A program made the translations under genes and the position numbers. Shown here one piece after another: positions 43,796 to 52,670 of a DNA stretch of 64,000 bases (the first letter of the stretch is position 1; the number at the start of each line of letters is the position of its first letter). A model generated the notes under the pieces. The model was not told where the DNA came from and did no database searches. It worked only from the letters and a program-made list of their open reading frames with translations. Location of the stretch: positions 124,001-188,000 of the forward strand of contig NZ_KB893626.1 in NCBI RefSeq assembly GCF_000374125.1, written 5' to 3'. This DNA comes from Niabella aurantiaca DSM 17617. GTDB taxonomy: Bacteria; Bacteroidota; Bacteroidia; Chitinophagales; Chitinophagaceae.

Positions 43796-43965
43796 GTTTT
43801 TTCACAGAATACACAGATTTGCGCAGACATGGAACGTCCTTTTCTGTGAAGGCCTGTGCCATTTTTTTGCTAATTGCGGAGAACTCTTTAATGAATAATC
43901 CGTAGATTTTGTCGATTGGTACAGACTCGCAAAGCCTTTTTCTATGAAGGTCTGCGTAATCTGCG
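43796..43965. repeat. Degenerate ATCTGCG-type intergenic repeat
   Basis: The region holds CACAGATTTGCGCAGACATGG, CCTTTTCTGTGAAGGCCTGTG, then CTTTTTCTATGAAGGTCTGC followed by GTAATCTGCGTGC. The last two are variants of one direct repeat about 115 bases apart. The TAATCTGCG wording is the reverse complement of CGCAGATTA in the repeat beside the GxxExxY gene at 6951-6959, so both seem to belong to one dispersed repeat family. No gene is present here. Confidence 0.5.
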
Positions 43966-43991
43966 TGCGCCCCCGCTTTTATTCATACGAA

Positions 43992-44010
43992 ATTTGAAAA
44001 AAGTTCAAAT
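43992..44010. promoter_or_regulatory. Inverted repeat upstream of the TonB receptor gene
   Basis: ATTTGAA-AAAAG-TTCAAAT has two perfect 7-base arms. It is 63 bases upstream of the receptor start, within a very AT-rich promoter region that ends TATATTTAC. A possible operator for the receptor-DUF5689 operon. Confidence 0.4.
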
Positions 44011-44073
44011 AAAAAAAATTTAATATTCTATGTTTTTTTTATATTTACAGTAACCTATCAAAAACAATCGTAA

Positions 44074-46668
44074 ATGAAAACCACCATCACCCTGATGCTT
44101 GCATTTATCTGTTTGTCCGGGAAAGCGCAATCACACCCGTTTATGACCGCCCGGGATACCATTCCGGAAACCGACTCCCCGGCCGGAGAACTCAAAAAGG
44201 AAACGGAGGATGAATTGCCCGTTATTACGCTTGATGAAGTGGATATGGACGGAAGTGGTACGGCTACGGTCTCGTCTGTTCTTTCTGCAGGAAGGAATCC
44301 ATTTCTTTCCGCCGCTGCTTTTAGCTTTTCGTCCATGCGCTTCCGCCTGCGTGGTTACAATGCCGGAGATGCCGTTTATCTCAATGGAGCGGATTTTACA
44401 GGGCTGGACAATGGCTTTGTTCCCTACGGTTTGTGGTCGGGGCTTACGCATATAATGCGTTCCCGGCAAAACGCATACGGACTGGAGGCGGCCGGCTTTG
44501 CCCTCGGCGGCATCGGCCTGAACACGAATGTCGATATCAGGGCAGGAGCGCAACGGGCGCAAACACAGGTGGGCTATGCAGCTTCCAACCGGAGCTACCG
44601 GCACCGCTTTTTGCTGACGCATGGGTCCGGTTTTAATCAAAAGGGCTGGGCCTACAGCTTTATGCTCAGCGTCCGTTATGCCCGGGAAGGGTATGTACCC
44701 GGCACCTACTACCGTAGCCTCAGCTATTACGCCGGCGTTGATAAGAGAGTAGGTCAAAAGAACCTCTTTTCCTTTATTGCTTTTGGAGCGCCTACGGAAA
44801 GCGGCCGGCAAACTGCAAGTGTGCAGGAGGCAAAGGATCTGGCCGGTACCGATTTTTACAATCCTTCATGGGGTTACCAGAATGGGGAAAAGCGGAATGC
44901 CGCAGCAATGACGACGCTTCAGCCGGTTTTTATGGCAGTGCACGAGTACCGTCCCAATGCCAAAACGAGCTGGATGACCACCCTGGCTCACGCCTCCGGT
45001 AAACGGAAACTCTCCGGGTTCGACTGGTATAACGCGCCGGACCCGCGCCCCGATTATTACCGTTATCTGCCAGGGTATTATGCAAAAACGCAGCCTGCTA
45101 CGGCGGACGCATTGCGGGACCTTCTGTCCGGAAACCCAGATTTGCTGCAGGTGAACTGGAACCGCCTGTATGAAGTGAACAGGGGAAATGTGGTGACCAT
45201 CCACGATGCAGCGGGGATACCGCGAAACGATGTCAGTGGCAAACGGGCACTTTATATTTTGTCCAACCGGGTGAATGATCTCCGGCGGTATATTGCCGGT
45301 TCCGTGTATCGTACAAAAGTCTCCGAACGGCTGGGGCTTGCCGCCGGCATCAGTTACCAGCATCAGGTCAACCGGCATTACCAGGAAGTAAGCGATCTGC
45401 TGGGGGGCGATTTCTGGGTGAATATAAATCAGTTTGCAGAAAGGGATTTCCCCCGGGATCCGGGTTCTGCGCAATACGACCTGGATCATCCGGATCAGCT
45501 AAAAAAGAAAGGCGAGCAATATGGGTACGACTATGAGATGATCCAGAACCGGATGAAAGCCTGGATGCAGCTGGCTGCAACCCTGGATCATTGGGATCTG
45601 TTCTTTGGCGGAGGTCTTACATACACGCGGTTCTACCGGGAAGGGCTTAGCCGGAACGGTCTTTTTCCGGACAACTCGTATGGAGCATCTCCCCGCCAGC
45701 AATTTATAAGCCCCGGTCTGAAAGCAGGAGGCACCTACAAACGCAATGGCAGGAATTATTTTTTTATCAGCGGAGGTTTTTTCCAGAACCCGCCACTGTT
45801 TGATAATGTATTCATCTCGCCGCGGACTCGGAACACTTTACAGCACAACAAGCTTAAAAACGAAACGGCCTGGTCTGCGGAAGGTGGTTACAAAATCAAA
45901 AGCCCGCGCCTGAAAATTGGACTTACCGGTTATTATACGCAAATAAAAGATGCCTATGATGTCATGAGCTTTTATCACGATCAGTACCGGAATTTTGTGA
46001 ACTACGCTTTAAGCGGCATACATACCGTTCATTTTGGCGTGGAGATCGGGGCGGAGGTCAAACTAAATGCCGGATTGAGTTTTAACGGAGCTGCCTCAGC
46101 GGGAAGCTATTATTATGATAGCCGTCCCTATGCGGTTATCACCATAGATAATGATGCTTCTGTACTGACGGAACAGGTAGTTTATCTAAAAAACTTCCGG
46201 GTGCCTTCGACCCCGCAGCAGGCGTACAGTGGCGGTTTTTTTTACCGGTCGCCCCGGTACTGGTTTCTCAGCCTTACCGGCAATTATGTTGATCATTCCT
46301 GGCTGAGCATCAACCCGATCCGGAGAACGATCGCTGCGATCGGCGATGCGGACCCTGCGTCGGCCGGTGTCCAGGAGCTCATTAGCCGGATGACCGCCCA
46401 GGAAAAGTTTCCGGCATCCTTCACGCTGGATCTTTTTGCCGGATGGTCAAAGCGGCTTCCCCGGCAATACAATATCCATAAGCGACCGGTGTACCTGGTG
46501 TTCAGTCTGGGGGTGAACAACCTGCTGGATCAGAAGAAAACCCGGTCGGGAGGTTTTGAACAACTCCGGTTTGATGCGGAAGACAAAGACGTTGACCGGT
46601 TCCCCCCAAAATATTATTATGCGTACGGCCTGAACTATTATGCCAGCATGATGCTGCGGTTTCAGTGA
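44074..46668 (+). CDS. TonB-dependent outer membrane receptor
   Basis: 864 aa outer membrane beta-barrel. Signal peptide MKTTITLMLAFICLSGKAQS. A short plug domain (about residues 60-150) has FRLRGYNAGDAVYLNGADF. The rest is made of alternating beta-strands typical of a 22-strand barrel and ends with an aromatic strand, YYASMMLRF. There is no CarboxypepD_reg domain or SusC signature, so this is not a SusC. It heads an operon with the DUF5689 lipoprotein and is divergent from a secreted nuclease/phosphatase. Substrate unknown. Confidence 0.87.
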   Translation: MKTTITLMLAFICLSGKAQSHPFMTARDTIPETDSPAGELKKETEDELPVITLDEVDMDGSGTATVSSVLSAGRNPFLSAAAFSFSSMRFRLRGYNAGDAVYLNGADFTGLDNGFVPYGLWSGLTHIMRSRQNAYGLEAAGFALGGIGLNTNVDIRAGAQRAQTQVGYAASNRSYRHRFLLTHGSGFNQKGWAYSFMLSVRYAREGYVPGTYYRSLSYYAGVDKRVGQKNLFSFIAFGAPTESGRQTASVQEAKDLAGTDFYNPSWGYQNGEKRNAAAMTTLQPVFMAVHEYRPNAKTSWMTTLAHASGKRKLSGFDWYNAPDPRPDYYRYLPGYYAKTQPATADALRDLLSGNPDLLQVNWNRLYEVNRGNVVTIHDAAGIPRNDVSGKRALYILSNRVNDLRRYIAGSVYRTKVSERLGLAAGISYQHQVNRHYQEVSDLLGGDFWVNINQFAERDFPRDPGSAQYDLDHPDQLKKKGEQYGYDYEMIQNRMKAWMQLAATLDHWDLFFGGGLTYTRFYREGLSRNGLFPDNSYGASPRQQFISPGLKAGGTYKRNGRNYFFISGGFFQNPPLFDNVFISPRTRNTLQHNKLKNETAWSAEGGYKIKSPRLKIGLTGYYTQIKDAYDVMSFYHDQYRNFVNYALSGIHTVHFGVEIGAEVKLNAGLSFNGAASAGSYYYDSRPYAVITIDNDASVLTEQVVYLKNFRVPSTPQQAYSGGFFYRSPRYWFLSLTGNYVDHSWLSINPIRRTIAAIGDADPASAGVQELISRMTAQEKFPASFTLDLFAGWSKRLPRQYNIHKRPVYLVFSLGVNNLLDQKKTRSGGFEQLRFDAEDKDVDRFPPKYYYAYGLNYYASMMLRFQ

Positions 46669-46710
46669 CCCGGATCGGATGCATGTATTGTTAACAGAAA
46701 AAACAACTTC

Positions 46711-48762
46711 ATGAAAACCTATTTCGCTGCCCCTGGTAAAAAAAACACGCTATTGCTTTGGGCATTTGTGCTGATCATAGCCTGCAATAAGCCCTTTGAT
46801 GTACCTCCTGTAAATGCGGATCCCGATCTGCCTGTGAACATGACCATTGCGGCATTGAAAGAACGCTACCAGGGATATGGTATCTTTCAAAAGATCTATG
46901 ATGACATCACTATCGCAGGTGTGGTAACGGCCAATGACCGGTCAGGTAATTTTTATAAGCAGATCGTGATACAGGATGAAACGGGTGGCATTCCTGTTTT
47001 ATTGGATGGAAACAGTGTGTATACTTCATATCCCGTCGGCCGCCGGGTTTTTGTCAGGCTCAGGGGAATGATGCTGGGCGATTATGGAGGCACCATTCAA
47101 CTGGGGCTGGACTCTGTGCGTGATGGCGGATACCTGAACCTTGGGAGAATTCCTGTTGCGCAATTCGACCAGTTTATTGTTAAAGGATCATTCGGCAATA
47201 CAGTTGTGCCCCGGGTCGTAACGCCCGCAGAACTTTCAACTCATATAAAAGATCCCTTACAGAGTATGCTGGTGCAATTGGAAGACTGCCAGTTTGCAGA
47301 CCGGGACACTTCCAAAACATATGCGGACCCTGAGAAGGGGGTGAGCGCTGTGAATTTTACCATCCGCAATTGTGAGCGGCAATCCATCGTTTTGCGTAAT
47401 AGCAGTTATGCCAGTTTTGCTTCGTTAAAAGTACCTGCCGGAAGTGGTACCCTCACAGGCATTTACAGCATTTTCAATGCAACGCAGCAGCTTTTTATAC
47501 GGGACACGGGCGATGTGCGGTTTGGGCGACCCCGCTGTGGCCAGGAGGAGCGGGTGCCCATAACCATTGCCGCACTGCGGCAACAGTACAAGGGGGGCGA
47601 CCGGGCGTTGGGCCGTTATATTGTGGGGGGAACGGTGATTTCCGATCCCGGGTCCGGTAACGGGCCGGATGGATCGATCGTGCTTCAGAGCGGCAACAGG
47701 GGGCTGACGGTATATATGGGGGATGTGGCTTCGTATCATACCGGGGATTCCGTTGTGCTCCATCTCGGTGATGCCGACTCTCTGATCAATGACCACGGGT
47801 CGCTGAAGCTGAAGACCCATGTGGATTTTGAAAAGCCCCTGCCGGTTGCCACCGGACGTATTGTTCAGCCCCTGGAAAAAAGCCTGCAGGAGATAAATGC
47901 AGCATTGGAGCTGCCGCCGGGCGATGCGGGGAATTTTGAGTCGGTACTGATCACCATTTCCAGGGCGACCGCTGTCCCCGGTCTTTTTTCAGGCGGTCAC
48001 ACGCTTGCGGATGACGGAGGTTCCATTGAGTTGTACACGCAGGAGAATGCCCTCTTCTCTTCCGCTATGATCCCCTCCGGAGCACAGTCGTGGACGGGGT
48101 ATGCCGGGCGGTTCGATGCGGCGAAGCGGTTTTATATAAGGAATACCGGTGATGTTACAGGATTTGTACCTGCGGCATTCTTTACCGCCCTGTTCCGTTT
48201 TCCGGGTGTATCTGACAAAACAGGTTCCGAAGATCCTTCTCCATTGCCGGTGGTCAGCAATTTGATTTTTTCACCCTTTAAGGCAGTTGGAGTAAGCGAT
48301 CATTCGGGTGCCGCCGGGCGTTTTTCGTTCAGCAGCTGGCCTACCGGCGCGGTAAACGGATCGGATGCATTTAACGGCGCGGTTGATGCGGGTAAATACT
48401 ATGAGGTAATGATCGGGCCTGCCGCAGGGACTATAATGAGCCTTTTTAAGATCACTTTTACCCTGCGGCGTTCCGGAACCGGAGTGCGGCAGGTAGCGGT
48501 ACGTGCAGGTGCGGACCAGTTCAGAGAGAACCTTCCGGTATCTGTTGCGCCCGGGCATAAAAACCTGCAGGTCGTTGCGGACAATGTGCTCCAGGTGAGT
48601 GATGCTTCAACGGCGGATAATACCGGATGTGCGGTGATCATGGGTGCGGAATTTTTAGACCTGAAAGATCCGGTGGTCATCCGTTTTTATGGATTTAACA
48701 GCGAATCTCCGGGAGGTACTTTCAGCATCGATGATGTGCGCATCACGGGAAGTGTCCGTTAA
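46711..48762 (+). CDS. DUF5689 domain lipoprotein
   Basis: 683 aa surface or periplasmic lipoprotein (lipobox LIIAC). At least two DUF5689-like OB-fold units are visible: one starting near NMTIAALKERYQGYGIF with GVVTANDRSGNFYKQIVIQD, the second near PITIAALRQQYKGGDRALGR with GTVISDPGSGNGPDGSIVLQ. A third weaker unit and a C-terminal beta-sandwich ending TFSIDDVRITGSV follow. It lies 42 bases after the TonB receptor, in the place where a substrate-binding partner is expected. The binding target is unknown; OB folds often bind nucleic acids or sugars. Confidence 0.8.
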   Translation: MKTYFAAPGKKNTLLLWAFVLIIACNKPFDVPPVNADPDLPVNMTIAALKERYQGYGIFQKIYDDITIAGVVTANDRSGNFYKQIVIQDETGGIPVLLDGNSVYTSYPVGRRVFVRLRGMMLGDYGGTIQLGLDSVRDGGYLNLGRIPVAQFDQFIVKGSFGNTVVPRVVTPAELSTHIKDPLQSMLVQLEDCQFADRDTSKTYADPEKGVSAVNFTIRNCERQSIVLRNSSYASFASLKVPAGSGTLTGIYSIFNATQQLFIRDTGDVRFGRPRCGQEERVPITIAALRQQYKGGDRALGRYIVGGTVISDPGSGNGPDGSIVLQSGNRGLTVYMGDVASYHTGDSVVLHLGDADSLINDHGSLKLKTHVDFEKPLPVATGRIVQPLEKSLQEINAALELPPGDAGNFESVLITISRATAVPGLFSGGHTLADDGGSIELYTQENALFSSAMIPSGAQSWTGYAGRFDAAKRFYIRNTGDVTGFVPAAFFTALFRFPGVSDKTGSEDPSPLPVVSNLIFSPFKAVGVSDHSGAAGRFSFSSWPTGAVNGSDAFNGAVDAGKYYEVMIGPAAGTIMSLFKITFTLRRSGTGVRQVAVRAGADQFRENLPVSVAPGHKNLQVVADNVLQVSDASTADNTGCAVIMGAEFLDLKDPVVIRFYGFNSESPGGTFSIDDVRITGSVR

Positions 48763-48907
48763 CTGCCCCGGCCGGGGGAAATGCAGCAGGTAGAATATTA
48801 AATAAGAAATGCAGAAAAGGTGATTCGTTTAGGCGTGAAGTTCATGGAACGACGATGGTACCTTTTTACTTTTTCATTTAAAATCTTATATTGGATATTT
48901 CAAATTT

Positions 48908-49486
48908 CTATCCTCCCTGTTTGCGGAGGTATCTGGTAAGGATCACGATGGTCTGACCTTCGATCTTTCCTTCAATTTGTTCTGTGTTGTCTGTTACCAG
49001 CCGTATGTTTTTTACAACGGTGCCCATTTTTGCATTCAGTGTAGAACCTTTTACATCCAGGCTTTTGATCAGCACTACGGTGTCCCCGTTCTGCAATACG
49101 TTCCCGTTGCTGTCTTTATGCAGGTCAACGGTGCCGTCGTCCTCGTGATCGCCGGTGGCTTTTGCCCAAGCCAGTGTTTCTTCATCGAGATACAACATGT
49201 CCAGGTTATCTGCTGCCCAGCTTTCGTTCCGCAGCCGGTTCAGCATTCTCCAGGCCGTTACCTGTACGGCAGGCACTTCGCTCCACATAGATTCGGAAAG
49301 GCAGTGCCAGTGTGTGGCATCCAGCGCTTCTTTTTTTTCGATCTGTGCTTCGCACTTGTCACAGATAAAGATCGTATTGGAAGCACTGTTCTGTGCTTTG
49401 GGCGCCACCTCATATGCGCTTATCGCTGCGGCGCTCCCACAAAGTTCGCATCCATTCTTGCTTCTTTCTGCTTGTTCGTTTGCCAT
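48908..49486 (-). CDS. yjdM: PhnA/YjdM domain zinc-ribbon protein
   Basis: 192 aa. An N-terminal zinc ribbon (CELCGS ... ICDKCEAQI) is followed by a linker and the PhnA C-terminal domain (DSNGNVLQNGDTVVLIKSLD, VKGSTLNAKMGTVVKNIRLV, IEGKIEGQTIVILTRYLRK). The family is historically tied to phosphonate loci by name only; no phosphonate genes are nearby and the function is unknown. The Bacteroidota form with an extended middle helix region, as here, is common. Cytoplasmic. Confidence 0.88.
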   Translation of the reverse strand: MANEQAERSKNGCELCGSAAAISAYEVAPKAQNSASNTIFICDKCEAQIEKKEALDATHWHCLSESMWSEVPAVQVTAWRMLNRLRNESWAADNLDMLYLDEETLAWAKATGDHEDDGTVDLHKDSNGNVLQNGDTVVLIKSLDVKGSTLNAKMGTVVKNIRLVTDNTEQIEGKIEGQTIVILTRYLRKQGG

Positions 49487-49560
49487 GCTTTATTTTTTGC
49501 CGGCAAATGTAGGGTTTTCCTTATGTATTTGCAGCGGAGCCATAAGTTTCCTGGAGACCG

Positions 49561-50121
49561 TCATTGTGTTATGGTTTTGATAACCCGCGCCGGGTTGCCT
49601 GCGGCAAAGCTGTTGGGTGGTACATCCTGTGTTACCACGCTTCCCGCCCCGATCACGCAATGGTCACCAATATGCACGCCCGGCAGTATGGTAACATTGC
49701 CTCCTACCCAAACGCTGTCTCCTATGATAACCGCTTTTGCATACTCCTGACCAGTGTTCCGGTCGGCAGCCTTCATCGGGTGCAGGGGCGTATAGATCTG
49801 CACGCCGGGACCAAACATACAATAATGGCCGATGGCTACCGGCATGGTGTCCAGGATCGTGCAATTGAAGTTAAAGAATACATGATCACCGATCGTAATG
49901 TTCACCCCGTAATCGCAAAAGAAAGGAGCTTCAATGTATAGGTCTTTTCCCTGATGGGGGATCAGTTGCTTCAGGATGGAAGATCGCGCTTCCTGTTCCG
50001 GCACATCGCACCGGCTGTATTCCTGGCAAAGGCGGTGTGCCCGGCTGCGCAGGGCGTGCAGCTCCGGATCCGCGGGCGTATAAAGCACGCCGGCAAGCAT
50101 TTTTTCTTTTTCTGTGCTCAT
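49561..50121 (-). CDS. maa: Maltose O-acetyltransferase-type hexapeptide protein
   Basis: 186 aa left-handed beta-helix acetyltransferase. The N-terminal maltose-acetyltransferase helix begins EKMLAGVLYTPADPEL. Hexapeptide repeats follow (VNITIGDHVFFNFNCTILDT, VIGDSVWVGGNVTILPGVHI, GDHCVIGAGSVVTQDVPPNS) and the ending FAAGNPARVIKTI is typical. The catalytic histidine is in MFGPGVQIYTPLHPMKAADR. It transfers acetyl from acetyl-CoA to maltose, glucose or other sugars. Stands alone in its neighbourhood. Confidence 0.9.
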   Translation of the reverse strand: MSTEKEKMLAGVLYTPADPELHALRSRAHRLCQEYSRCDVPEQEARSSILKQLIPHQGKDLYIEAPFFCDYGVNITIGDHVFFNFNCTILDTMPVAIGHYCMFGPGVQIYTPLHPMKAADRNTGQEYAKAVIIGDSVWVGGNVTILPGVHIGDHCVIGAGSVVTQDVPPNSFAAGNPARVIKTITQ

Positions 50122-50231
50122 TGGGTGATGATTTTAGTGTACCGTAAATATAGCAAAACCGGGAGGAGCAGTATTCATACCCGGTCTGCAAAAGAACAGG
50201 GTATCGTGTTTAAAGATTTGTATCTTTAGGT

Positions 50232-50627
50232 ATGGTTACTATGAAAGACACGGAGATGCCTCCGATAGGTCGGTACATCAACCCGCTAACTGATTTTGGC
50301 TTTAAAAGAATATTTGGTTCAGCACCTCAAAAAGAGTTGTTGATCGCGTTCCCTAATGAGTTGTTCAAAGGCTGGAAGGTAGTACACGACCTGGTGTATA
50401 ATCAGCAGGAAAATAACGGTCCTGTATTAGACTGATGGACCTATGCTATCTTAAAGACTGCAGAAGAAAAGGGAATAGCTGAAGGTAAGGCGGCGGTTGT
50501 TGTCAACCTGATCAACAAGTTTGATTTTACAGATGCGCAGGTCATGAATGCTGCTGAAGTATCTCTTGATTTTGTAAAAAAGATCCGGGGTCTCCTTAAA
50601 GAAGGGAAAATAAGATTTTCGAAATAA
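50232..50627 (+). pseudogene. PD-(D/E)XK nuclease family (Rpn/transposase-like) remnant
   Basis: The first 67 codons encode the N-terminus of a PD-(D/E)XK-2 protein (RYINPLTDFGFKRIFGSAPQ, KELLIAFPNELFKG), ending at TGA 50433-50435. The same frame continues WTYAILKTAEEKGIAEGKAA, then NAAEVSLDFVKKIRGLLKEG and stop, which is the C-terminal helix part of the family. Complete members have about 290 residues; here about 130 codons remain, so the middle, including the catalytic core, is deleted. Such proteins are often found in many copies linked to DNA rearrangement. Confidence 0.75.
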
Positions 50628-50763
50628 CTAAAAAAGGACTGTCGCTATTTGTTTAGTGACGGTCCTTTTGTTATCGGGCCGCCGTTACCTATAAGGACTC
50701 TCAAAATAAGATGCCGTTATTATTTCCGGACAACCCCGTATTTTTGCCGGTTCTTTCGTGCAT

Positions 50764-51663
50764 ATGCAAAAAAAACATACCAGATTAAAGTGGGTGCTGG
50801 CAGGGCTGGCGTTCGCAATATTGTGGTCGTCCGCCTCCACGGCGACCAAAGTTGCATTAACGGTTTCCCAGCCGCTGGTCATTGCGGTAATGCGTTTTGG
50901 TGTGGCATCTCTGATCCTGCTGGTAATGGCGCATCTCATTCTTCGAAAGCCACTGCCGCAACGAGGCGAATGGAAGCCACTGATCATTTACGGAATGTTG
51001 AACATCACCGTTTACCTGGGGCTGTACGTGATCGCCATGCAACAGGTAACAGCCAGTATCGGGGCTTTAACGGTGGCTGTAAGCCCGGTTTTTATCAGCT
51101 TTATATCCGTGTTCTTTTTAAAGAAGCCTTTGTCTCCCCGTATTGTTCTTGCGATCTGCATTTGCCTCCTGGGCGTGCTGGTGGTAGCCTGGCCCCTGTT
51201 GGGGGGCGCTTCGGTAACACCCCTTGGCCTGCTGCTGCTGCTGGCCAGTATGCTTTCTTATTCGGCGGGCACCATTTATTTTTCTTCGAGGAGCTGGCAT
51301 CAAATGCACCTGTTTGTAATCAATGGATGGCAAACTTTTTTTGGAGGCTTGCTCATGCTGCCGGTAGCCCTTTGTACTTATAATGAGGCCCAAAACCATT
51401 ATACCTGGGCGTTTTGGGGAGGCACGGTGTGGCTGGCCATACCCGTTTCCATCGGTGCGGTGGTGCTTTGGCTGGACCTGCTGAAGCAGGATGCGGTAAA
51501 GGCGGGGATGTGGCTGTTCATCTGTCCGGTGTTCGGCATCATCATTGCTGCGCTCTGGGTGCATGATCCTATCGGTATCTATACCATCATCGGTGTATTG
51601 ATGGTGTTGGCCGGCCTGGCCCTGAGCCAGTTCAGCAGGAATAAAACCAGTCATAAGGGCTGA
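50764..51663 (+). CDS. DMT superfamily (EamA) transporter
   Basis: 299 aa inner membrane protein with ten predicted helices arranged as two EamA repeats. The first repeat begins WVLAGLAFAILWSSASTATK (the usual start of EamA proteins) and the second spans about residues 150-285. The start was placed at ATG; a GTG two codons earlier is possible. Family members export amino acids, nucleosides or drugs. No neighbouring gene suggests a substrate. C-terminus is basic (SRNKTSHKG) and probably cytoplasmic. Confidence 0.88.
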   Translation: MQKKHTRLKWVLAGLAFAILWSSASTATKVALTVSQPLVIAVMRFGVASLILLVMAHLILRKPLPQRGEWKPLIIYGMLNITVYLGLYVIAMQQVTASIGALTVAVSPVFISFISVFFLKKPLSPRIVLAICICLLGVLVVAWPLLGGASVTPLGLLLLLASMLSYSAGTIYFSSRSWHQMHLFVINGWQTFFGGLLMLPVALCTYNEAQNHYTWAFWGGTVWLAIPVSIGAVVLWLDLLKQDAVKAGMWLFICPVFGIIIAALWVHDPIGIYTIIGVLMVLAGLALSQFSRNKTSHKG

Positions 51664-51816
51664 GCTACCGTTCATCCATTTTTTTTTTAAGAGAACGATC
51701 TTTTTATAATTTTAGCCAACCTTTTATCAAGATCAATAGACGTTTGCACTCAAAAAGGTATTCCCATATTTGAGGCGCTATTATTTTATTAATGAATTCT
51801 AATATTTATTAATGTT

Positions 51817-52668
51817 ATGTTAGCAAAACAGAATCTACTTTCATCGCAAAGCGGGAAGAGAAAACTATCCCGCTGCCTGCTGCTTTTATCAGCAATCTTT
51901 TTTTCGACCGGATCTTCTTTTTCCCAGTCGACGGGCACTACATTTACGGCGCGGCTGATGAACCTGGAAGCCGCTGTCAATGAAACCTTCCGGTACAACA
52001 CGACGTTGCACAACGGGGCCAGGCAGGCCCGGATCTATGAATTGAAGGCGGGCGCCCCTGCCGGCTGGAGTGTAGCATTTAAGGTAGAGGGCAGCCAGGT
52101 GGCATCCTTCCGGCTGGACTCGGGCAAAACGCAGGATATCTCCGTAGAGGTGGTACCTTCGCCTTCAGCCCGGCCCGGTAAATACAGCATTCCGTTAAAA
52201 GCGGTATCCGGTATGGACACAGCGGCACTGACCATTGAAGCCGTGGTGAAGGGAGCATATGCCGTGGAGCTGACCACGCCCTCGGGAAGACTGAGTGACG
52301 AGGTAACGGAAGGCAGCAGTACGCAGCTGCACCTCGTTGTACGGAACAGTGGTACCATTGCACTTGATAACCTGGAGCTTTCTGCACAGGCGCCATCACA
52401 ATGGGATGCTTCATTTGAACCTTCAAAGATTGGCCGGCTGGAACCGGGGAAAACCCTTGATGTGACGGCAACCGTAAAAGTTCCCAATAAGACCATTGCG
52501 GGAGATTATGTGACCAATTTTAGTGTCAAGAACCCGAACGCGAATGCCAGTGCTTCTTTTCGCCTGACTGTGGAAACTTCTCTTTTGTCCGGCTGGATCG
52601 GGTTGCTGGTGATATTGCTGGCAGTAGGCATCATTTATTATCTGATCCGTAAATATGGAAGAAGGTAA
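51817..52668 (+). CDS. NEW3-domain membrane-anchored exported protein
   Basis: 283 aa. An export signal spans about residues 14-35 (SRCLLLLSAIFFSTGSSFSQ). Two Ig-like NEW3 (alpha-galactosidase-associated) domains follow, with ARIYELKAGAPAGWSVAFKV and LELSAQAPSQWDASFEP. A C-terminal membrane helix (LSGWIGLLVILLAVGIIYYL) ends in a basic tail. It is followed after 2 bases by an ABC ATPase and then a permease. This matches three-gene NEW3-ABC-permease operons in Bacteroidota and archaea, where the exported protein could bind the substrate or an envelope partner. The cargo is unknown. Confidence 0.8.
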   Translation: MLAKQNLLSSQSGKRKLSRCLLLLSAIFFSTGSSFSQSTGTTFTARLMNLEAAVNETFRYNTTLHNGARQARIYELKAGAPAGWSVAFKVEGSQVASFRLDSGKTQDISVEVVPSPSARPGKYSIPLKAVSGMDTAALTIEAVVKGAYAVELTTPSGRLSDEVTEGSSTQLHLVVRNSGTIALDNLELSAQAPSQWDASFEPSKIGRLEPGKTLDVTATVKVPNKTIAGDYVTNFSVKNPNANASASFRLTVETSLLSGWIGLLVILLAVGIIYYLIRKYGRR

Positions 52669-52670
52669 TC

